64,000 bases of DNA from the NCBI GenBank assembly GCA_019914995.1, contig CM034127.1, positions 13,676,269 through 13,740,268 of the forward strand. The letters run 5' to 3'. The translations under genes were made by a program, and so were the position numbers. Position 1 is the first letter of the stretch, and every line of letters starts with the position of its first letter. This DNA comes from Acanthochlamys bracteata (Eukaryota > Streptophyta > Magnoliopsida > Pandanales > Velloziaceae). This document shows, piece after piece, positions 11,563 to 24,800 of this stretch. A model generated the notes under the pieces. The model saw only the letters and a program-made list of their open reading frames with translations, had not been told where the DNA came from and did no database searches.

Positions 11563-13982
11563 TCAAACATTCTCTATTGGTAATGAAGAAGTAAGCAGAG
11601 GCTGGTCTAAGGTAGAACTCTGCTTGAATGAAGAAGATGAAGTTGTAATCCTTCTCTGCTGCGGTTCATTATCGCCGTTAGATATAGCAATTGCAGCTGC
11701 TTCTTTGATAGCGAAAGCTCTCTCTTCGCTTTTTCCATATAACACTAAGTATAAACCGATTATAATGAAGACAGCTCCAATAATACTGCATGCAAAGAAG
11801 CTAGTATCAGTTTAAGATTTTAGACGAAGTGCTTAATTTGCTATCTATTAGGAACCAATCAAGTGGTCCTATATCACTTGTTCTTTGCAGAGTTTAGAAG
11901 ACATTCATTAGAATCCTGTACCTAAAAGCTAATTAGTCACTGACTAGCCAACAATATATGTCTAGTTAGCTAACATCTGCAGTAATAAGTGCATCACTTA
12001 CAGCAACTCTTAGGACATTAATGATCAATCAACTTAAGCATTTGAACTAAACGGTTATTTTTCAAAGAGAGTGCATACCCTCCAAGGTAGAACTCCTCGC
12101 CGAGGGCAATGGAAGCCATGATGGCAACAACGAGTGTCTGAACTGGCTGGTAAACTGCGACGAAGACTGGACCGCCCCTATCAATGCACCATATCTGAAC
12201 CGCAAAGGCGATACCGGAGGCAACAAAGCCCTGTATGCATCATGAAGATTTTAGTTCACACACATCAAAGTTGAAATCAAATCTTATCTTAAATGCAATG
12301 GTCATCACTTGGGTCCCTTGCTAGCTATGATTGAACTCATTACTAAAGCTAAAATCAATTCTATTTTTCATTAGAAGTACTGCTTCTAAGAAGAAAAGAA
12401 AGCCTGCTGTAAAGATGATCGTGTTTAGCACTTATGCAGGCATGCTCCTGGCCTATTGTGTACAAAATTATGCTCATACCAATTTTTTTTATAACTTTTG
12501 AAAACCTTTCTAAAATACCCATGCCAGCTTTTCTTGTTCTAAGTGCTAGTTTTTGCCGTACAACATGATATTCTTATCCAAGACGTGAACTTTTCAGCAA
12601 GCGAAACTAAACTAAGGTAAGCACTCCATGGATGTTAGCACTCTATACATGCATAACAAAGAAATTTTAGTTTCCACGAAACTTTTCTGGGTAAGCTCCT
12701 TGAAGCATAGATGATTAATGTTACAACAAAGCAAAAAGAAAACCTAGATGAATTGTCCTTCAGGTCCCATGCCATTTTAGCAATCCAAGAGTTTATACAA
12801 ACATTTCATGTGCGTAGGCAAAAGTAATTCATATGCTTTTGGTTCAGGCATCAAGCTAAAAGAATATATACCGAAATGATTTAACAAGGTTTTTACCGCG
12901 TAGAAGATGGTGAAGATTTCGCCGCCGGAATGGAACTTCCAAGCATCAGCGTCGCGTTCAATGAATGCAGCAATAGCTAAAAACTGGAGCACGCCGAAGA
13001 AACAAGTGTAGGACGTGACAGAAAGCCGAGCCGGGTACTTCTTCAGCACGGGGGCTTGTAACACAAGCCATCCTGACCATGATAGACAGTGCCCGATAAG
13101 GTAAACACAGCCCAGCATCCAGTTTTTCCCTGCAGCATCTCCCAGCCATATCATCGGCTCTGATGAAACTGACAACAAGTTCCCCTTGTTGAGTGACCGT
13201 GACGGTGTGTACACCGCAGGGCCTTTGTAGAGTGTGATTACGGTCGCGCCGCAGACGCACGCAAGCGTGCCTAGCAGCTTCGCGACGCCATCACGCCTAT
13301 CGATCCTAACCTTCTCAATCCTAATGAATTAGAAGTATACATATTAGAATTTGCTAAATAATTTCATTTAACTTATGCATTAGAAATCAAGTGTTAGTTT
13401 AATTGCCTGAGAGCGGCGGCCATGAGGAAGGTGATAGCCGGAACGGAGTTCTGTATCGCAGAGGCGAACGTCGGCGAGGTGTTGTCCAGTCCCAACAGGT
13501 AAAATCCTTGATTAGCAGTTATCCTATATGCATATATACATGCAAACACAGTTAAAAATTAACAAACAAACATATATATTGTTCGCTTATTACTAGCTAG
13601 CTAGTCTGATCTTTACCCGCAAAGCGCGAGAAGGAAGAACTGAACCAGGAACGAGATTGTCATCGGCGGCCTATCCTTCCTGCATATATATACACGTTAT
13701 CAATGTCAGGCACAATCGTGAATGATGTAACCCGGCCGGTAGCTGGCATGCATGATTTTTGTTTGATACATACTTTTCGAGGAAGTAGGCGAAGGGAACG
13801 AGGAGACCGAGGGCGATGATGTTGCGGTAGACGGGAAAGACAACCTTGCTTATGCCCATGTTGAGTGCAGCTCTTGACACAACATGGAATCCGGCATAGC
13901 CAAACTGCAACGTCAGCATGGCGACGTGCAGCTGCACTCGCTCCGGTAACCCGCATATCCGCTTTCCAGCAACATCCGCCAT
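11563..13982 (-). CDS. WAT1: WAT1 (Walls Are Thin 1) auxin transporter, EamA/MtN21 family
   Basis: Arabidopsis WAT1 is a tonoplast auxin exporter needed for secondary wall formation. Its ten-segment EamA/nodulin-21 fold contains two repeats. Exons, read 5' to 3' on the minus strand: 13982-13774, 13679-13617, 13523-13407, 13320-12897, 12230-12079, 11785-11563; these total 1188 nt, or 395 residues (Arabidopsis about 389). Diagnostic segments are VQLHVAMLTLQFGYAGFH, ISKVVFPVYRNIIALGLLVP, NQGFYLLGLDNTSPTFAS, LGCVYLIGHCLSWSGWLVLQ, RLSVTSYTCFFGVLQF, IDRGGPVFVAVYQPVQTL and LYGKSEERAFA. I chose the ATG at 13982 (MADV), matching the family start; an in-frame ATG at 13997 would add five residues. The third intron appears to start with GC instead of GT. 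The hydrophilic tail ends in PLLTSSLPIENV. Confidence 0.93.
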
Positions 13983-14072
13983 CTCGCCGACTACCAATCG
14001 ATCTCTAAGTGAGAGGCAGAGAAGAAGAGTAGTAGGAAGGGGAGTGGAGAACGAAGAGGTATCGGGGGGAAT

Positions 14073-14081
14073 AAATAGCTG
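14073..14081 (-). promoter_or_regulatory. Possible TATA box of the WAT1 gene
   Basis: Read on the minus strand the sequence is CTATTTATT. It lies about 90 bases upstream of the WAT1 start codon, at a position that would give a leader of roughly 60 bases. The assignment rests on position and A/T pattern only. Confidence 0.4.
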
Positions 14082-14364
14082 GTAGCTAGGTTTAGATAGC
14101 TTGAGAAGAATCTTTTTTGATAAAAAGAAAATTTTAGTGAAAAGAATTTTTGTACAAATTTTTAAAAAATAGTTAGCATAAAAAATATCTAATAATTTTA
14201 TAGTATATAATTTATTTATATTTTTTATATTTGAAAATAATTTTAAAATATTATAAAATCTTTTTGAAAATAAACAAAATTAAAACAACATGAAATAAAA
14301 TATAATAAATTAAGCAAACATGTTTTTAGTATAACTTAGTCGCAATATATTTCTCTAAAATTTT

Positions 14365-14391
14365 GGTTCAAATTAGCTGCTAATTTGAACC
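14365..14391. repeat. Near-perfect 27-bp palindrome
   Basis: Thirteen-base arms (14365-14377 and 14379-14391) are exact reverse complements around a single base. It lies about 380 bases upstream of the WAT1 start. This could be a transposon footprint or a symmetric protein site; the sequence does not decide. Confidence 0.65.
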
Positions 14392-15805
14392 TACACTATT
14401 TTGCAGCATGGTAGTCCCCATTTGATTAACAACGACTATAGCCACAATAATAATATTTAGAAAAGTAGATAAAGTTGTTAAAGTGGTTGTCTCCCACATT
14501 CTTTCCTCTAATGTTGATATTGTTTTTCCCCTTATTGTTCATTCATTATAAATAAATACCATATGAATCCTAGCTAGCACTTGAATACATTTTCGTGTAT
14601 TAAATTAGATCAAATAATATACAAATCGGATCGATAATATATAATTAGGTTCATAAACTATAAATTAGATCGATAATAGTGATTGATATAAAAAGAAGTC
14701 CTAAAAATTAAAGTATTAATATAATAACTAAATTTGAATACTATTTTTAAATCATGTAGTGTATATATATGGGCTTGTTTTAAATACAGCAAACTTTATT
14801 TTATTTTTTAGATTTTGAGTTTGACCGAAGTTCACTTTTACTTTCACACTACTTTATTTCTATCAAACTTTAACTTCAAACTTCACTTGATTTATTTCAA
14901 ATATCACTCCGAATTTTACTTCCACCAAACTTTATTTTTACGAAATTTAATTTCACGAAACTCAGTTACTTTTATTTTTATGTATGTATATTTGAAAGCT
15001 TAATTGCATACTCATAAATTCAATCTATAGCTTTTAACACATAAAAAAACAAAAAAAGAAAGAAAAAAAAGGAGTCTATAGATAATGAATAAATAATTGC
15101 ATAAAAGAGTGATAAACATTTATCTTCAATCCATATCAACCTTTTTGTTTTTTAATATTTTAGACTAACAATTAATGTTCAATTTCATCAAATCTTTCCT
15201 TCAGCCAAAGAAAGATAAAAGCATTTCTCCAGCTAGACTAGATATAAAGATGATCACTTCCCTCTTTTTGACCACTTTCAAACATTCCTTTCACCGCTCT
15301 ATATCTATACTTGTAAATATATAATAGGTAAATAAACAGCAACCTTGCATAAAGATCTTTTTCCTCTTTTTTTATGTTAGCAAATAATAACCAGAGGATA
15401 GGTTTTGATAAATCCATGGAACATGTGTATAAGTGAGAATAGTTCCATATTAAAAAATTTTAATGTGATAGAATGTGTTATATAGATTAGGTATCTTTAT
15501 TTTAAAAATTAGTTTCTGGAGTATAGACTATCTGATTTATTAATATGTTATTAGAGCGGGTTGTTTGTATTGGAACTTCTAAAATAAGGCCTAATAATGC
15601 GTAAATATTTGTATGACTATAAGAAAATATGAAGGAGGACAAATAAGTTCTAGTCTGACGCTTTTATTGTCTAATGCTATTGCCTAATAATGCGTAAATA
15701 TTTGTCTGACTATATAAGAAAATATGAAAGAGAGCAAATAGGTTCTAGTTCTGACGCCGATCTGTTGTCTATGCTGTGCGAAAGAATGCGTGTGAGAAAA
15801 ATTAA

Positions 15806-16056
15806 GGCCATATTTGGAGGAACATTTCTCTCTCAATTTTTTATTTTATATTTTTTAATGAAGTTTTTAAAATATTTTATAAAATTTTTTAAAAAATTTT
15901 AATTGTAAAGAAAAATTCTACGTCGAAAATTTTTTTTATTAATTATTTTATTTTTTTTGAAGTAAAAAAAATAAAGCTCAGTTTTTAAGAATTCACAAAA
16001 TACTTCTTTTTTTTTAAAAGCTTTTTTTTAATAAATACTCTCAAACATCTCCATAA
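15806..16056. mobile_element. AT-rich MITE-like copy
   Basis: A 250-bp A/T block opens with GGCCATATTTGGAGGAAC and closes with CTCTCAAACATCTCCATAA. The closing sequence read on the other strand (TGGAGATGTTTGAGAG) resembles the opening. Interior tracts such as TTTTAAAATATTTTATAAAA match the other copies in this window. No protein is encoded. Confidence 0.5.
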
Positions 16057-19000
16057 TATTAAAAATTTAGATTGAGATGGTGGGTGTTACGGTAGACAGT
16101 TTTAATAACAATTACAAACCATTTGGCTCTCTGCAAAAAGAAAAAGAAACAAGAAGAAGAAACCGGTTTCCAAATGTTTATGCATAAAAAGAAAAACAAA
16201 ATGTTGGCAGTGCACATTCGGTGAGATACACTAGTGAAAGGATCTTGGTCCCATTGATTCTCATCTCATGCAGTACCCATTTTAACTACCACGCACCAAC
16301 ATAAATCATTATGCACGCACGATGGTGGTGGTGATCGATCACCAACGGAGGAGAGAATGGATCTAAAGAGAAAGACAAGCAAAAGCATGCACACACGAAT
16401 TAAGGGTTGATGTTTTCGAGATAGCTAGGGCTAACATTAAAGCTAGAAGAACTATATAGATATCCCCCACCATGCACTCACTGATACGCACGTTTCATAG
16501 CATCTCAAGTCACCATCGATGTTTCATTGCCTGAAAAACCTGCAACTAACTTATGTCAAACTCCTTCCACTTTAACAACAAAAAGAAGAACAACAGACTA
16601 CTAGCCTTAGATCACATAGGTATTATACGAATCTCTCGAAGCACAGAGCTCATGATTTGTTCTCTCAGCTTTCTTCTGTGGTGGTCTCCTCTGGAGGGTG
16701 AATCCATGAGAGGTTTTTGGTCAGTCATGTACTAGAGCATTGAACATGTGTTCTGATCCTTGGAATTATGATTTCATTTTTGCAAAAGCTCATATGAAAA
16801 CATAAAAGGAACTCCCTCTTTATACGCATTTACATGCAATCTTCTCTTAAAACCGTCCGATCAGATCACCGGACAATTATGATTAAAATAAGACCATCGT
16901 GGATGCGGAGAATAAACATTTTAAGCAATTCGAAACGATCCTTAAATGTTACGAATCTAATCTAAGCTTAGCTAAATTAAAGTGTGAGAGCAACAATAAT
17001 GGAAATTCTTTTTTTTGACTAATTACTAAAACTCCTTAGATCATCACGATCAATCAAACGTACAAGTAAGTTGTGCTCATGACTCCAATTAGAATTTTTA
17101 TATCAAAAGCTAGCCATACGTTTATAATGCCTGTCATATACTCATATGAGTTTAAGAAAATTTAGCTTTAACTTGTATTATATAAACAAAACGGAGGATA
17201 TAGACACTTTACCTTATAGGTATTCCTGCAATTTCTTAATTCATTCTAAATATGTGTTTACTCTTTGCAATCATGATTGCTTGATTGAATCACAGTAATC
17301 AGACGGCTTTGAAAAAAGAGTAAGCGCGAGTCTTTATAGAAAAAAAAGTGTTTATGTCTCTCTCTATAAATAAAGCACTGTGTGTTTTGCATAAGAAGTA
17401 AAAGGAAAAGCTTGAACATTACCCACCAAATTATGCGCATGATAGAGAAAAAGCAGTCTTTAGCACGAGTGTGATTAAAAAAAATTTTGAATCTGGAAAT
17501 TAGGTAAAGGAAATCTCTATGATAATAATTCCTTCCAACTTTTTTCATACATAATACTTTCAAACAGTGTACGCTTACTTCATTATACACAACTGGCTCC
17601 CTGAAATCCTCTTTCAACAATTTTTCTTTTAAAGTTAAATTCCAACTTTATTAAACACCGAGGGCGACAAATGATTGTCTACTGAGTTTAGATCCAGTGG
17701 TTCCAGAGCGCAACCTTAACTCAAAAGTTACCAAAATATTAGGAGGTCACAAGTTTAGCCCCTTAGCAATATTAGAAGCAAACCTCGCTTCTAATTTTGA
17801 ATTTTTCACGTGAAGTATTTATTAATAAATGACCCGAAGTACAGAAAGAATCAAATTCTAAGTGAAGCATGATCCATGTTAGAATTTAATTGCAAAAAAA
17901 AAAAAAAATCATCAGTCAATTCAAAAGATGATTATTATATATCTGACCGGGTAATTCCATTGGCAATATATATCACCAACAATAAGAACGGGGGACAAAA
18001 ACTTTTCTGTTTTGCCCCTTACCTTCAAGATCTTAAATCTCATCAAACCTAAAAACAATAAATGGATTATAACTTCAGTGCAAATTGAACCACTAACAAT
18101 CCACTAGTGCATGTTTGCTTTGCTTTGTATTATTATCATTCTGAATGAAAGAACATGTTCAAGTGCAGTGAGCTGTTTGCTTTGGGGACAATGTGTTAGC
18201 CTCCGTAGAGACAAACCATCATTTTATAAGAAGAACCATAATCACTTTGTTTTCCTGTGAATCCATTTGAGAGATTTTTGCCAAAGCAAAGCATAAGGAA
18301 AGCAACAATTAAACAACCTTCTTCTCTTTTGAAGCTATCTGTATGATGTTCTGTTTGGTTTCACTTTCAAGAATTGGTTCCTGACAAAGTGATTCCATTC
18401 CATCTATGCTCATTGCTTGATAAGGTAGTAGTGAATGAATCATGAATGGAGTGATTGTTGGGTTCTCTGCAGACAACATGTTTAAACTTACCTAAGCTGG
18501 ATTTATTTGTTTTGATGTTAGTGTCTTATTTTGCTACTATAGGATTAAGCTAAACTTTTCTTGCTACATATCCACTTGCTTGTAACTCACTTCATATATA
18601 GTTGTATCTCTACCCCTTTCAAGTACTTATGTTTGTACACTGTAGAGTGTTTTTTTCAAGAGGAAGTGACTTTTTAGATAAATGATTTTTTTAAGAAGTA
18701 AATTATGAAGAGGAAACTAATTAAGGAGGAACCTACCTTCAGTTTCCACTACAATACTATAAACTAGGATGACTTAACAAAACTAAGAAGCCTGAAATTC
18801 AGGTCTCTCAGCTAAAGAAAAGTTGAGATCTTTTAGCTTTCAAAGTAAACACATGCACCAAGTGTCTTAAATCTTTCCTTTCCTCAAAACAAAAATGGCA
18901 AATACCCTAAGTTGAGAGTCCCTATAGTGCGGGTGAAATAATTTTTCATACGAAGACTTGTTTAAAACAATCTGTCACGCGTAGGACAAACTCAATCATT

Positions 19001-19200
19001 CAGAATTAAGAGCTGGGACCAGAAGCAAAAACGTAGAAGAATGAAGGCAGATTTGGATCCACTTGACAGTAGCAGCTGTGAACTATGAGGAAACTGTTTG
19101 GTTACATTCTGTGGGCAAGCTGGCTTTGGTACTTTGTTTCAACTCTCTGGTGAACTTTTCTCTTACCTCTACACTCATGCCGTTCAGTATTAACTCATAC

Positions 19201-19903
19201 CAATTAGAAATCTCTGCAGGATCCCATGTCTCATGAATAGAGGTGGTAAATAGGGCAACCCGTTAGGTCAACTCCACCTAAACAAACTCACCGGATCAAA
19301 GATTTTGGATGGAAATGGGTTCTGGATTAAAACTATTATGGGTGCATTTGCAATTTGTTTCTCCCAAAAATTCAATCTCCAAAAAATACGCTACATTTTT
19401 TAATAAATTTTCTAAAAATTTTATTTAAAATTTAAAAATATAAAAGAAGTTTACGTTATCAAATTTTATTATTACTTATTATTATATTTTTAGATAAAAA
19501 ATAAAATTTATTTTTAAAAATAAATAATATAATATTTTTCATTTTAAAAATATTCTTTATTATAATACTTTCAAACATTCCTATTATCAATCAGAAAACA
19601 TCTCTGCTGGATCCCATGTCTCATGAACAGAGGTGGTAAAAAATTGGCCCAAGACGTTAGGTGAACTCCACCTAAACAAATTCACCGGATCAATAAATTT
19701 TGGACGGAAGAAATGGGTTCTGGATAATTAAAATTGGATCAAACCGCTTTAACCCATAATCAGTTGAGTTTTTATTGAATTGGTTCAGTCCAACATAACC
19801 CAACCCAACTTAATCTGCATCAATTTGGATTACGGTCAAATTGTATTTGGATCAAACAGCATTTTGATCCTAACCCACCCGTTTGATCCAATTGCCACCT
19901 CTG
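19201..19903. mobile_element. Composite transposon block with internal tandem duplication
   Basis: AGAGGTGGTAAA near 19240 and TTGCCACCTCT near 19895-19902 are inverted ends. They are flanked by CTCATGAAT and, one base beyond, CTAATGAAT, a 9-bp near-duplication. Inside, about 140 bp including outside flank (19201-19339) is repeated at 19588-19735: both copies read CTGGATCCCATGTCTCATGA or nearly so, then the same GTTAGGT.AACTCCACCTAAA stretch and ATGGGTTCTGGAT. A separate miniature element sits between the two copies. No coding capacity is visible. Confidence 0.6.
19340..19580. mobile_element. MITE-like copy with target duplication
   Basis: A 241-bp element starts GGGTGCATTTGCAATTTG and ends ACTTTCAAACATTC. 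It is flanked on both sides by CTATTAT (19333-19339 and 19581-19587), extending to eight bases if one mismatch is allowed. The ends are imperfect inverted repeats of the GGGNGCNTTTG type seen at 63440. The inside is A/T-rich and non-coding. It inserted between the duplicated halves of the surrounding block. Confidence 0.65.
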
Positions 19904-21875
19904 CTAATGAATAAATTCTTCCAGAACTTGAACTCCAGATCCGAACTAATGCTTTCTGTAAAAGCAAGAATATGATCCTGATCCGTGGAATATCCTTTGT
20001 TCACCCGTCTTTTACTTGGACAGGCTTCTAAGTGGCTATGACATCAATTGCTTTCTTTCAGAAGCCACCAAGAAAAAACATTCCAAAGTTGCTTCTTCCA
20101 TCACTACTAACCTTAGGATGGAATCTGCTCAAAGACAAATTCAGTCAATTCCATTCTTTCATAAGTTTTGGAACGAAAGCGATCGCGAAACTCATTCGCA
20201 TCTAAGGGAGTCGTGAAAGTGAAACCTAATCAGTTTGACATTTGGATAAAGCTAATACTGGTATATATCATATCAAAAAATTGCTAAAATACTGATATTG
20301 AGAATCAGAATCAGAACCAATGCATCGACAGCGACTTACTTTCAACTGCGGCTTCACCCTATTTCATGGAATGCGGCCAGACAACAACAATGAAACAGGA
20401 TATATATCTTTTAAGTCTTTCAATATCTGCTGCTGCAGTAAATCATCAAGAACAATGTTATGACTTGCAAATGAATCAACATTAGATATGGACCATTAGG
20501 TGCTAGTTTAGGGCATGTTTTAATTACCAAAAATTCCACTTTCTTCCTAGTTTAGGGCATGTTGCAAATTAAACTTAGAAGTCTTGCCGGTCAACGTTGC
20601 AAACTGTTATCTAGAAAAACAAACAAAGCAAAATACTTCCGCAATGTGAGATTCAAAATCCTAGCACATTAAGAGCTCGTTTACTTTCCGTAAATAAGAA
20701 TGTATTTCAATTTACCGAAACTTCTATTTCTTCTGTTAAATTTGAAATTCCGATGAATTCATGTTTTTAATATTATAAATAAACTCTGAATTGCAATTTC
20801 ACACGAATTTCTACTTCTGCTATCCTCTCATTTTCACGCTCTTTGAAATAAATTTTTTTCTTTCACTTTCGAACCACTTTTAAAAATAATTAAAATATAA
20901 AATCTAAACTTTACTTCCAACTCATTTTAAAAAATAATTAAAATATAAAAATTGATCTTCACTTTCAACTTAGATTTAAAAAACTTTATTTTTTATTTTT
21001 CCTTTCTTAAAACTCAGTTAAAAATATTAAAAACACAGTCTTAATTTCGAAAGTAGTTTTGTCTCACATAAAATTTACTTTCAAATATCTCACTACATCT
21101 ATTTTTATAAAATAATTTCACAAACTCATTTTCTAATAATTTATTTTTTAAAATTTTATTTATCACTTACCAATAAGTAAAACACGCCCCAACCTTACGA
21201 AAAGGCAAGGGTCGCCTCAAGGACGAAAGGTCTGTGTTTGAACCTAATGATAAGCGGGGGAAAAACAGTTGGTCCATACTATCATGACAGATTGATAGAG
21301 AAATGCAATAGCAAAAGCATCAAAACTCTGAAATGAAAACCAAGTCTGAGGGATTCCTGATTCATGAAGCCTAATTATCTGCGTGGATTCCTCGTTTGTC
21401 GCAATCAGAATCGAAGATCATCTAAGATAATGGTTCACTACATGCATTACGATAGCCATCCTTCTCTAGTGGGAGACACCAAGGGAGCTCTTTTCCTATT
21501 GCTAAAGATAGAAGCAATCAATCTATCCATGGTAGCACGGCACGACAGATTCACAGATTATTGTTTTCTAATTAAGAAGAAAACAAAGATTACGAAAAAC
21601 AGATATACTCTCTTATCTTGAATATGGATGGGCATATAATAAATTGCTACAAGAAAAAAGTTAAACACAGATCTTTTAAGCAAAATTTGGAGAATATTTC
21701 CAAAATTAAGAATACATAAAGCCCTATAAGAAGAAAAAGATATGGTGTTATATTATGTTTTCAATCTCATTTTCAATGTTGTGTATTCTGTTAGATGCCC
21801 AGCATCTCTAGAGTGAGAAGGCATACAGTAGCAATTGCAATCCAATCGACCTGTAAATACCAACAAGAATGCTAC

Positions 21876-24800
21876 TTACATTTCACTTTTTGCATCTTTG
21901 TTCTGCAACAGAAACGAAGCTTTATTGCGGACCTGCAAGATGAAAACCCAGTAAATTGGCATGGAGAATGTCAATAAGAATCAGATCTTGTTTGTGTACC
22001 TTCAAAGCAAAGTGCCTCCAATCCTTGGCAGTAATTTGGCTTGAAAACCTGCGAAGAAGTGCAGACCACATTTCCAAAAGAACTGGCCTATTATCATCAG
22101 ACAAACCACTTAACCATAGACAATTCTCAACTAAGACCAAGTACATGTATAACTTAAAGAAATCACAGTCTTTATCCTTCACATCTATTGACAAAAGGGC
22201 CTCCAGGATGTCCTTGTGGTCGGCAACCTAGTACGTGGAGCATATAAGACAGTGATCAGTATAATATATCATCAGCAATTACTAAAACCTACGCAAATTT
22301 CAACAAGCTCATTCAAATCATACAGAACTTTGGATGACGTAATTCAGCAGATATTCATTAAAATTATGCTAGCACTCTGTAAGAAATTTAACAAGTAGAC
22401 AGTAGGTATCAATTAATATGCAGCATATCCACTTACATTGTCATTGAAAAAGGTCAGAAGTATTCCAAATGACACTTCGCTTTTAATTTGTTTACAGCGT
22501 TGATTATCCACTGGGATGCATTCCACAAGCCGCAAGCAATTTGAATCCTTAAAAGTTCTGCATTTAACAGAAACTATGTGCTGAATCATGATTCAAAATT
22601 CAATAAAAGCAAACTAGGTAATGCAAAGAAACAACCTGCTGCTAATTTATGCATACAAAAAAATTACACAAAACGAGTTTAGCAAACAATAATTTATGTA
22701 ATATTCTCTTAATGAGACTGAATAAAAAATTATCATAGTTAGGATCAGCTGACCAAAAACTAGAACAGAGGAAAAGCAGCTTAGATTTTTTGTATGAATG
22801 CTGTTCGAATGGGCATATTGAGAAAATACTTTCTCAATAAGAGCTATCTAAAGACTTTCAAAAAGTGCTTTATATATGAGCTTTTTACTCCAAAATGGCT
22901 TTCCTTTATGAGTCCTTAAGTTTATTTTCATAAGCTTCAATTCGGTGCATATTGGTAAAAAGGCCATTTTCAGCTTATTACCGAACTTAAGTTAATTGAT
23001 GGACTTACCCAAACATAACTCATAAGCTCAAAAGAAGCTTAACAGACAATAAACAACTTACAAGCATTTTAAATAAGCCCATCCAAAAGAGTCTTAGAAG
23101 GTAATGTAACTAAATAAGCCACAAAGAGGACATGACAGCTGCCTGGCATGAGTTTTGGTCCTCCTGAAACATATCACATTTTTAACTTGGAAGACAGTCT
23201 TACAAGGTAAACCTATCTATTTATTAAATAACTACGCATTTGGCTTTCCTGGAGATAAACATATTCAAGCATTTTATTCTAAAGACCACCTTCACATTTC
23301 ATGATAAACACCATTTTGGAAATGAGTCCATGTTCTATTTTGTGGACAAAAATTTCTAGAATCCATGCAGAAGAGTAGAGGGTATGTTATAGCAATTGCT
23401 TTTGGTCATTCATTAGTTTGGGAAGGAATACTACTTCATAAAATCTCATCAAACTAATTAAAGTTTCTTCAACATCCTTCAGAAGCCAGAATACTACTGT
23501 TTCTTTCTCTCCTTATGTTAGCCTAATTATTCTTAGATGAGAACATATCTGCCAAAAGTTGCCTCCATGGAAGATAGACAAAACATGGTTGTTATTTGTT
23601 AGCTACAAAAGGTGATTATCAATTAGTCAAGTGATAGGTGTAAACAAGTGGCTCGCACATTGCATCAAGAACTACAACATGCAAGTACACAGAAACACCA
23701 TTTGTTTAGTCAAAGAGAGCATTAAACATTTCTAAGGAATGCAGACTAACATAACTGTGTTAAATCACCTTTCACATACCATTTGTTGTATGATCATATC
23801 ACCACAATTTCCTTGTATCTTCCTTCCGTCATTAGAGTTATAACTTGAAGAAATCCAACAATACATGGCAGGAGAACAAAATTACAAAGTAATATTGCAG
23901 CTAAAGGAATTAAATTCATGTTTTAGTCAAAACTCACAATCAAATGCAACTGCAACATGAGAAATCTGAAAGATATCAAACTTTTTGCATGTACGATTAT
24001 CACCTGTGAGTAAGAAATCGTGAAACATTCTTACAGCTGGAATCCCATTCATCATCCATAAAATAACCAATAAGTGACAACATGCAGTCGTGCAATGTAT
24101 ATGCCAAGCCTTGAAGATTACGATCTAATGAGAGAAGTATCATGACACCTAGGAATTCCTCTGCTTCAGATGAAGAACAAAATGGCTGCACAGTTCTGCA
24201 TGTAAAGCATAAAGAGAAGTATGAGTTTCCAATATTATACAAAAGGCTTACCAATTTTAAGTTCCAGCATAGCTCCCCTAGTTACAGATTTAGGGCAAGA
24301 TTGATGTTAAGGTTTATTGGCAGCAGTTATCCTCCGTACATACAAGTTGAAGTTGAACTGAGTTCAACTTTCAGGCAAGCAGGTTATGCCTTAAGTTCTA
24401 TAGAGCTTAAGTTAAATTAGTTTTAGAATATGAATCAGGACATGAATCGTTTTGCCTAAACATAGTTATCTTAAAGTGCTTGTTGCACATTAGAAAGCTA
24501 ATGTGCCTGCATCAGAATGAAGTACTTGTTAAGACAGGTTAAACGAACAGAAAATATACATATATTAATACCTTAATTGACAACAAGCAGACAGAACTTT
24601 GATCCATGATATAATATTCAATGGCGGTCCTTCACAATCAGATTCTGAAAGAGAAAATTAGACTTCCATAAGCATCACCATCAAAAAGTTTAACAAATCA
24701 GATGAAAGTTAGCACATAATTGAGATAAAACATGTACTTAATATATCGTCCATGATCCATGCATAAGAATCTCATCATCACGAATCCTTTATATTTTCCA

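Larger units (their letters stand above)
13998..21807. other. Long intergenic region with repeats, no gene recognised
   Basis: About 7.8 kb. After the WAT1 leader and promoter (to about 14100) come A/T-rich repeat blocks: an inverted-orientation relative of the 4018-5215 repeat at 14780-15000, a MITE-like copy at 15806-16056, a composite transposon block at 19201-19903, and another relative at 20680-21190. Two near-identical phrases at about 15590-15640 and 15680-15735 (GCCTAATAATGCGTAAATAT and following) are a short tandem duplication. Frames at 16553, 17258 and 20016 look like nothing known. Lower-repeat stretches (16100-19200) hold no exon series I could build. Confidence 0.5.

Noticed and set aside
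16100-19200. A possible gene in the quieter part of the long intergenic region
   Set aside because: I tried to join open stretches with donor and acceptor sites and found no consistent phase or recognisable domain.
21851-21879. A last intron in the CANIN-like gene that would extend the tail to a stop at 21808
   Set aside because: The donor GTAAGT and acceptor TTTACAG look good and keep the frame, but the intron would be only 29 bases, well below the working minimum for plant introns. I end the protein at TAA 21876-21878.
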